From DATIYF01 sp035517775 (GTDB lineage: Bacteria; Acidobacteriota; Terriglobia; Terriglobales; Acidobacteriaceae): a stretch of 9,434 nt of DNA. Below the pieces are notes generated by a model. It saw only the letters and a list, made by a program, of their open reading frames with translations, searched no databases and was not told where the DNA came from. Below are positions 5,854-9,434 of the stretch, piece by piece. Location: positions 1 to 9,434 of the forward strand of contig DATIYF010000065.1 in assembly GCA_035517775.1 (NCBI GenBank), read 5' to 3'. The stretch's first letter is position 1. Every line of letters starts with the position of its first letter. The position numbers and the translations under genes were made by a program.

Positions 5854-5899
5854 TCCACCCAGACGCGCACTAGAAACTGCCCTGGCTTCTGGCCAGCGC

Positions 5900-6616
5900 T
5901 TACTTCTGCGTGAGCACCAGCTGCCCGTTCTCGATCTTGATGCCGCCGACGTTATCCGGCAGCTTCATTCGGTCGTGCTGTTCGGCCAGCCGTTGCTGCA
6001 ATGCGGGATTCACCAGCGAGACCGGAATGCTGAGGTCGCCCACTTTGAATTCAGTTGGGTCAAAAGTCGCATAGCCGTCTTTTGAGCCCATGTGCCCGGA
6101 AACCGTGATCCACACATTCTTCCCCGCCAGGTTCACCAGAAATTGGCCGTGCACCTGGTCGCCATCGAAGCTGACCTGCTGATCGAGAATATTGGGCATG
6201 GAGCCGACGTCAGTGCCGGGCGAGAGCTGGTTTGCGGCGGCAGGAATCGCGCCGGCCGCTTGTGCCAGAGCCGCGGTCACTTCGTTGGAAGTGAGACGGA
6301 CCTGCGAGGGTGTAGCGCCCGCGGATGAGGCAGGAGCTGCTGTGCCGCCCACCGGCTGCAAGTCAGGCTGGCTTTCTGGCGCGGCAGAAGATGGCTCAGA
6401 CGAACTTTGAGTTCCTGAATCCAGTTGCGCCAGCTTCTGCTGGAATGAGTCGGCGTTGGCGGCGAGCTGCGCCGGGGTTTGCGGCGCGGCCACCGGCACC
6501 GGCCGCTTGAGCACCAGGACCAATGCGGCGACCGACGTGATCAGCGTGGCTACGCTAATGATGCGGTCCAGCTTCCAATGCTTCATGGCGGCGATGGCAG
6601 CGCGCAGATAGTCCAC
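5900..6616 (-). CDS. Membrane-anchored protein of unknown function
   Basis: A 238-residue protein if it starts at the GTG at 6616, or 228 from the ATG at 6586 (MKHWKLDR). Residues 19-36 (IISVATLITSVAALVLVL) form one transmembrane helix preceded by basic residues, so the N-terminus should be inside and the rest outside the inner membrane. Residues 39-105 are an Ala/Pro/Ser/Gln-rich linker. Residues 105-238 look like a folded domain: LTSNEVTAALAQA, then VSFDGDQVHGQFLVNLAGKNVWITVSGHMGSKDGYATFDPTEFKVGDLSIPVSLV in alternating beta style, then a helix and KIENGQLVLTQK. The pattern 'property P at level L, test for beta structure, final GQLVL strand' recalls YpmS/DUF2140-like or lipid-binding beta domains, but I cannot assign a family. 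It is not obviously in an operon with gatB, which ends 266 bases upstream. A palindrome overlaps the GTG. Confidence 0.8.
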   Translation of the reverse strand: MDYLRAAIAAMKHWKLDRIISVATLITSVAALVLVLKRPVPVAAPQTPAQLAANADSFQQKLAQLDSGTQSSSEPSSAAPESQPDLQPVGGTAAPASSAGATPSQVRLTSNEVTAALAQAAGAIPAAANQLSPGTDVGSMPNILDQQVSFDGDQVHGQFLVNLAGKNVWITVSGHMGSKDGYATFDPTEFKVGDLSIPVSLVNPALQQRLAEQHDRMKLPDNVGGIKIENGQLVLTQK

Positions 6617-6624
6617 CGGACTAT
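6608..6624. promoter_or_regulatory. 7-3-7 palindrome over the start of the 238-residue gene
   Basis: ATAGTCC (6608-6614), ACC, GGACTAT (6618-6624) are exact reverse complements and include the GTG start at 6616. TACCAT on the minus strand (6628-6623) is a weak -10 candidate six bases before that GTG. The palindrome could be an operator or an RNA hairpin hiding the start; nothing in the sequence decides this. Confidence 0.4.
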
Positions 6625-6881
6625 GGTAGCCGGGTTGAAGGCGGTGGCTTATGTGACTGAAGTGACTGGCCGGACGGTTACTGGAGCCGGCGATGTACGT
6701 GAGTGGGGCTTACTGGGCATCTAGGCGATCTGCGAGCCGAAGGGAAGATTTGTCATGCTGAGCGCAGCGGGAGCTTTGCGAAGCGAGGCTCCCGCGGAGT
6801 CGAAGCATCCCTGCCAAATCATGCATGATGGGAGTAGGGATTCCTCGCTTTGCTCGGAATGACAATTCCGGCGAATATGCT
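6617..6881. other. Spacer between gatB and the 238-residue gene
   Basis: No gene is visible. 6751-6813 holds a repeat-like element beginning TGTCATGCTGAGCGCAGCG, with a stem CGGGAGC (6768-6774)/GCTCCCG (6788-6794). ATCATGCATGAT (6818-6829) is a perfect 12-base palindrome. A second TGTCATTCCGAGC-type element lies at 6840-6864. No strong intrinsic terminator follows the gatB stop on the minus strand. Confidence 0.6.
6840..6864 (-). repeat. TGTCATTCCGAGC-type intergenic repeat, copy 2
   Basis: On the minus strand it reads TGTCATTCCGAGC, AAA, GCGAGGAAT. The ends match copy 1 (4911-4943) exactly, but the inner stem is only two pairs (GC/GC) with a TTT loop on the plus strand. The conserved outer pairs ATTCC/GGAAT and the TC/TC mismatch are kept in both copies. 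It begins 17 bases after the gatB stop codon, in sense orientation. Confidence 0.65.
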
Positions 6882-8360
6882 CTAGCTTCCCAGCTTTTTG
6901 GCCAGCAGTTCGTTCACCAACTGGGGATTGGCCTGGCCCTTGGAGGCGCGCATCACCTGGCCCACGAAAAAACCGGCAACGGTCTTCTTGCCCGCGCGAT
7001 ATTGCTCCACCTGCTTGGGATTGGCCGCGATCACTTCGTCAATGAGCCTGTCCAGCACGCCCGCGTCGCTCGACTGCTGCGGACGGCCTTCTTCCTCGTA
7101 AACCTGCGGAAAGTCTTGGCCGCGCTCGAAGCTAAGATCGTAGAGATCTTTCAGCATCTTGCCTGAGATCGCGCCCGCCTCTACCAGATCAGCCGACATG
7201 GCCACACCCGTCATCGAGATCGGCGACTGCTCGATCTCCAGGCTCTTTGCCTTAAGCCGGCCCATCAACTCGCTCTGGACAAGGTTCGCCACCCGCTTGG
7301 GGTTCTTCGCGGCCCTGGCCGCCGCCTCGAACTGATCGGCCAGGGCCCGGGTGAGCGTGAGCACGTGCGCGTCCTGCTCGGTGATGCTGTAGTCGCTGAC
7401 CATCCGTTTGCGGCGGGCTTCAGGCAGCTCCGGCAGCGTCTTGCGGATTTCCGCCTGCCATTTTTCATCCACCACGAGCGGCAGAAGATCCGGTTCAGGA
7501 AAGTAGCGGTAGTCGTGCGCCTGCTCCTTGGATCTCATGCCATAGGTCTTGCCTTCGTCGGCGTTGTAGAGGCGCGTCTCCTGCGTGATTTTGCCACCGG
7601 ATTCCACCACTTCCACCTGGCGTTCAATCTCGTAGATGAGCGCCTCGCGGATGAAGCGGAAGGAGTTGACGTTCTTCACTTCCGTCTTGGTGCCGAACTC
7701 CTTCTGGCCGCGCGGCCGCACGCTCACGTTGGCATCGCAGCGCAGCGAACCCTCTTCCATGTTGCAGTCGCTCACGCCGGTGTAGAGGATGATTTCTTTC
7801 AGTCGCGTGAGGTACTCGTAGGCCTCGTCGGGCGAGGCGATGTCGGGTTCGCTGACGATTTCAATGAGCGGCACGCCGCTGCGGTTCAGGTCAATGGCGG
7901 TCTTCTCGGCGGCGTCAGGGAATCCTTCGTGCAGGCTCTTGCCCGCGTCTTCCTCCAGGTGCAGCCGCGTGATGCCAATTTTCTTGGTGGTTCCGTTCGT
8001 CTTGATCTCAATGAATCCGAACTCGGCCAGCGGCTTGTCGTACTGCGAAATCTGGTAGCCCTTGGGCAGATCAGGATAGAAGTAATTCTTGCGGGCGAAA
8101 ATCGAAGTCTCATTGATGCGGCAGTTCAGCGCCATGGCCGCGAGCGTGGCGAACTCGACAGCTTTTTTGTTGAGCACGGGCAGCGCGCCCGGCAGTCCCA
8201 GGCAAACCGGGCAGACGTTGGTATTGGGCGGGTCGCCGAAGCGCGTGGAGCAGGAGCAGAAAATCTTGCTCGCGGTCAGCAGCTGGACGTGCACCTCCAG
8301 GCCGATGACCGGCTCATACTTGGCGCGCGCACCCACCGAAATATCCGGCGTGGTGGCCAT
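6882..8360 (-). CDS. gatB: Asp-tRNA(Asn)/Glu-tRNA(Gln) amidotransferase subunit B
   Basis: Complete 492-residue GatB (family about 475-490). In the GatCAB complex it binds misacylated Glu-tRNA(Gln) or Asp-tRNA(Asn), activates the side-chain carboxylate with ATP and transfers ammonia delivered from GatA, completing the indirect route to Gln-tRNA or Asn-tRNA. Visible hallmarks: YEPVIGLEVHVQL near the N-terminus, the zinc-type cysteines Cys35, Cys37, Cys50 and Cys53 (FCSCS...CPVCLGLPG), RKNYFYPDLPKGYQISQYD, the LHLEEDAGK motif, LNRSGVPLIEIVSEPD, EGSLRCDANVSVRP, KTEVKNVNSFRFI and DYRYFPEPDL. The C-terminal helical tail with the GatB/YqeY-like domain ends VGQVMRASKGQANPQLVNELLAKKLG. gatA and gatC are not in the window. 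The ATG at 8360 is seven bases after a perfect TATAAT, with no Shine-Dalgarno sequence, suggesting a leaderless message. Confidence 0.98.
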   Translation of the reverse strand: MATTPDISVGARAKYEPVIGLEVHVQLLTASKIFCSCSTRFGDPPNTNVCPVCLGLPGALPVLNKKAVEFATLAAMALNCRINETSIFARKNYFYPDLPKGYQISQYDKPLAEFGFIEIKTNGTTKKIGITRLHLEEDAGKSLHEGFPDAAEKTAIDLNRSGVPLIEIVSEPDIASPDEAYEYLTRLKEIILYTGVSDCNMEEGSLRCDANVSVRPRGQKEFGTKTEVKNVNSFRFIREALIYEIERQVEVVESGGKITQETRLYNADEGKTYGMRSKEQAHDYRYFPEPDLLPLVVDEKWQAEIRKTLPELPEARRKRMVSDYSITEQDAHVLTLTRALADQFEAAARAAKNPKRVANLVQSELMGRLKAKSLEIEQSPISMTGVAMSADLVEAGAISGKMLKDLYDLSFERGQDFPQVYEEEGRPQQSSDAGVLDRLIDEVIAANPKQVEQYRAGKKTVAGFFVGQVMRASKGQANPQLVNELLAKKLGS

Positions 8361-8367
8361 ATCCGCG

Positions 8368-8373
8368 ATTATA
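8368..8373 (-). promoter_or_regulatory. -10 element of gatB (leaderless)
   Basis: TATAAT reads on the minus strand from 8373 to 8368, with seven bases to the gatB ATG at 8360. Transcription should therefore start at or next to the start codon. No TTGACA-like -35 stands at 16-18 bases; ACGACA (8399-8394) matches four of six but at a 20-base spacing. Confidence 0.55.
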
Positions 8374-8388
8374 AAGCCTGCGAAACGG

Positions 8389-8394
8389 TAAACT
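8389..8394 (+). promoter_or_regulatory. Putative -10 element of the deiminase-like gene (leaderless)
   Basis: TAAACT (four of six matches to TATAAT) ends seven bases before the ATG at 8402, mirroring the gatB arrangement on the other strand. No Shine-Dalgarno or convincing -35 is present. The whole divergent region is 41 bases, so the two promoters must overlap. Confidence 0.4.
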
Positions 8395-8401
8395 GTCGTT
8401 C

Positions 8402-9343
8402 ATGCCACAAATCCCGGGCGTCGCAAAAGTGGCCGCCGAGATCGCGGCTTCGCGTTTGGAAAATCCCCAGCCGTTCAACGGCCATTCCATGGTAGGCGAA
8501 CTGCGCCGCGTGCTCGTGTGCTCGCCGCGCACCGCCGGATGGGACCGCCCGGAGCGCGCCGCGCGCTGGCAAGAGCTGGGGTTTCAGCATCCACCGAATT
8601 TTGAGGTGGCGCAGTCGCAGCACGAGGCACTGTGCCGCGAACTGGAAAGCGCAGGCGCGGAAATCGTGGAGTTGCCCCCCGCCGACGAGCTCACCCTCGA
8701 CGCGGTGTACGCTCACGACGCTTCGCTGCCCACCGATTACGGATTGATCCTGCTGCGGCCGGGCAAACCGAACCGCGAGCCGGAGGGCAAGCTGCACGGC
8801 ACCTTCGGCTCCATGATCGGGATTCGGCGGCTGGCAAAAATTACCGCGCCGGGAACGGCCGAAGCCGGCGACATCGTTTGGCTGGATGCCAAGACCCTGC
8901 TCATCGGCCGCGGCTACCGCAGCAACGCCGCCGGGATCGCGCAAATGCGCGATTTGCTCGCGCCGAAAAGCGTAGAAGTAATCTCTGTGCCGTTGCCCTA
9001 TGGGCCCGGGCCTTCGGCATGCCTGCACCTGATGTCGCTGATCAGCCTGCTCGACGAGCAGACCGCGCTCGTGGATTTGCCCTGGCTGGCAGTGGAGACG
9101 GTTGAACTGCTGAAAGCGCGGGGATTCCGCTTCGTTGAGATTGATTATTCCGAGCGCGAAACCCTCGCCTGCAATGTGCTGGCGCTGGGAAGCGGCAGGC
9201 TGCTGGCCATCGAAGAGAACCACAAGAGCAACAAGAGGCTGCGCGAAGTCGGATTCGATGTGCGGACGTTCCCTGGCTCGGAGCTTTGCATCAACGGCTC
9301 CGGCGGCCCCACCTGCCTGACAAGGCCGCTGGTAAGGGAGTGA
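8402..9343 (+). CDS. Amidinotransferase-fold hydrolase (dimethylarginine dimethylaminohydrolase / arginine-deiminase-like)
   Basis: A 313-residue enzyme of the guanidino-group modifying superfamily (Pfam Amidinotransf), predicted cytoplasmic since no signal peptide is seen. About 32 residues precede the core, which begins GELRRVLVCSP. Likely active-site residues: His105-Asp106 (VYAHDAS), Glu154 and Asp157 (TAEAGDIVWLD), His209 (SACLHLMSL) and Cys305 in SGGPTCLTRP, the usual place for the nucleophile that forms the thiouronium intermediate. LLIGRGYRSNAAGI corresponds to the family's (I/V)G.S.R(T/S)N..G(I/V) segment. The length is closer to DDAH (about 255-285) than to classical arginine deiminase (about 400), so hydrolysis of methylated arginine or a related guanidine to citrulline is a reasonable guess; arginine deiminase or another guanidine hydrolase remains possible. 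No other arginine gene is nearby. ATGs such as Met30 are later alternatives; 8402 fits the -10 spacing. Confidence 0.88.
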   Translation: MPQIPGVAKVAAEIAASRLENPQPFNGHSMVGELRRVLVCSPRTAGWDRPERAARWQELGFQHPPNFEVAQSQHEALCRELESAGAEIVELPPADELTLDAVYAHDASLPTDYGLILLRPGKPNREPEGKLHGTFGSMIGIRRLAKITAPGTAEAGDIVWLDAKTLLIGRGYRSNAAGIAQMRDLLAPKSVEVISVPLPYGPGPSACLHLMSLISLLDEQTALVDLPWLAVETVELLKARGFRFVEIDYSERETLACNVLALGSGRLLAIEENHKSNKRLREVGFDVRTFPGSELCINGSGGPTCLTRPLVRE

Positions 9344-9348
9344 GATTT

Positions 9349-9393
9349 GTGTGGGGACGGGGCTCTGCCCCGTCCAGGCGGCCCGTAGGGCCG
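9349..9393 (+). terminator. Two triloop palindromes after the deiminase-like gene
   Basis: It starts five bases after the stop codon with GTGTGGGGACGGG. First hairpin: GGACGGGGC (9355-9363), TCT, GCCCCGTCC (9367-9375), nine perfect pairs. Second: CGGCCC (9379-9384), GTA, GGGCCG (9388-9393), six pairs. The first is a close relative of the copy B hairpin at 5110-5136 read on the minus strand. There is no T-run, so a factor-independent terminator is unproven; an mRNA 3'-end stabiliser or repeat element is equally possible. Confidence 0.55.
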
Positions 9394-9434
9394 TGGTCCG
9401 TCAAGAACTGCTTGTGTGACAGGCTGGGCTTGTG

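Noticed and set aside
7365..8495. Long open frame (376 codons) on the plus strand opposite gatB
   Set aside because: It lies antisense to an unmistakable gatB and across its promoter; the translation is Arg/Val/Phe/His-rich without any recognisable motif, as expected from the complement of a GC-rich gene.
8369..9223. Long open frame (284 codons) on the minus strand opposite the deiminase-like gene
   Set aside because: The opposite strand encodes conserved active-site motifs up to Cys305; the minus-strand translation is Gln/Arg/His-rich and motif-free.

Overview
The window is GC-rich bacterial chromosome from what looks like an Acidobacteriota (soil acidobacterium) genome. That assignment is an inference from protein style, the many GC-rich intergenic palindromes and the intergenic motif 'TGTCATTCCGAGC...GAGGAAT', not from a marker gene. 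No tRNA, rRNA, CRISPR array, transposase or integrase is visible.

Layout. 1-777 (+): C-terminal half of a methyl-accepting chemotaxis protein, cut by the window edge. 845-1264 (+): small exported Met/His-rich protein, possibly metal binding. 1446-4289 (+): complete AcnA-type aconitase carrying an in-frame 15-bp tandem repeat. 4370-4614 (+): remnant of an antitoxin-like gene with a near-consensus promoter but a broken reading frame at the start, and no toxin. 4615-5160: about 550 bp without a convincing gene, filled with palindromes and a two-copy direct repeat. 5161-5631 (-): free-standing PD-(D/E)xK nuclease resembling the homing endonuclease I-Ssp6803I, with a strong terminator hairpin in its leader. 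5900-6616 (-): membrane-anchored protein of unknown function. 6617-6881: repeat-rich spacer. 6882-8360 (-): GatB, subunit B of the tRNA-dependent amidotransferase. 8402-9343 (+): amidinotransferase/deiminase-fold enzyme (DDAH or arginine-deiminase-like), divergent from gatB across only 41 bp. 9344-9434: palindromes after its stop codon.

The genes do not form one pathway: core metabolism (aconitase, GatB) and chemotaxis sit among accessory genes, mostly as single transcription units. The more interesting signals lie between the genes. (1) GC-rich palindromes, many with exactly three bases between the arms, lie just after stop codons, and the ones starting GTGTGGG are always in the sense orientation of the gene they follow. 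(2) The nuclease gene appears to be readable only by transcription through an intrinsic-terminator-like hairpin. (3) Several starts have a -10-like hexamer only 6-7 bases upstream and no Shine-Dalgarno sequence, which suggests leaderless mRNAs. (4) The antitoxin remnant looks like a decayed toxin-antitoxin locus.

No defence system or biosynthetic cluster can be supported. The best candidate for something undescribed is the nuclease locus together with the palindromic repeats around it.
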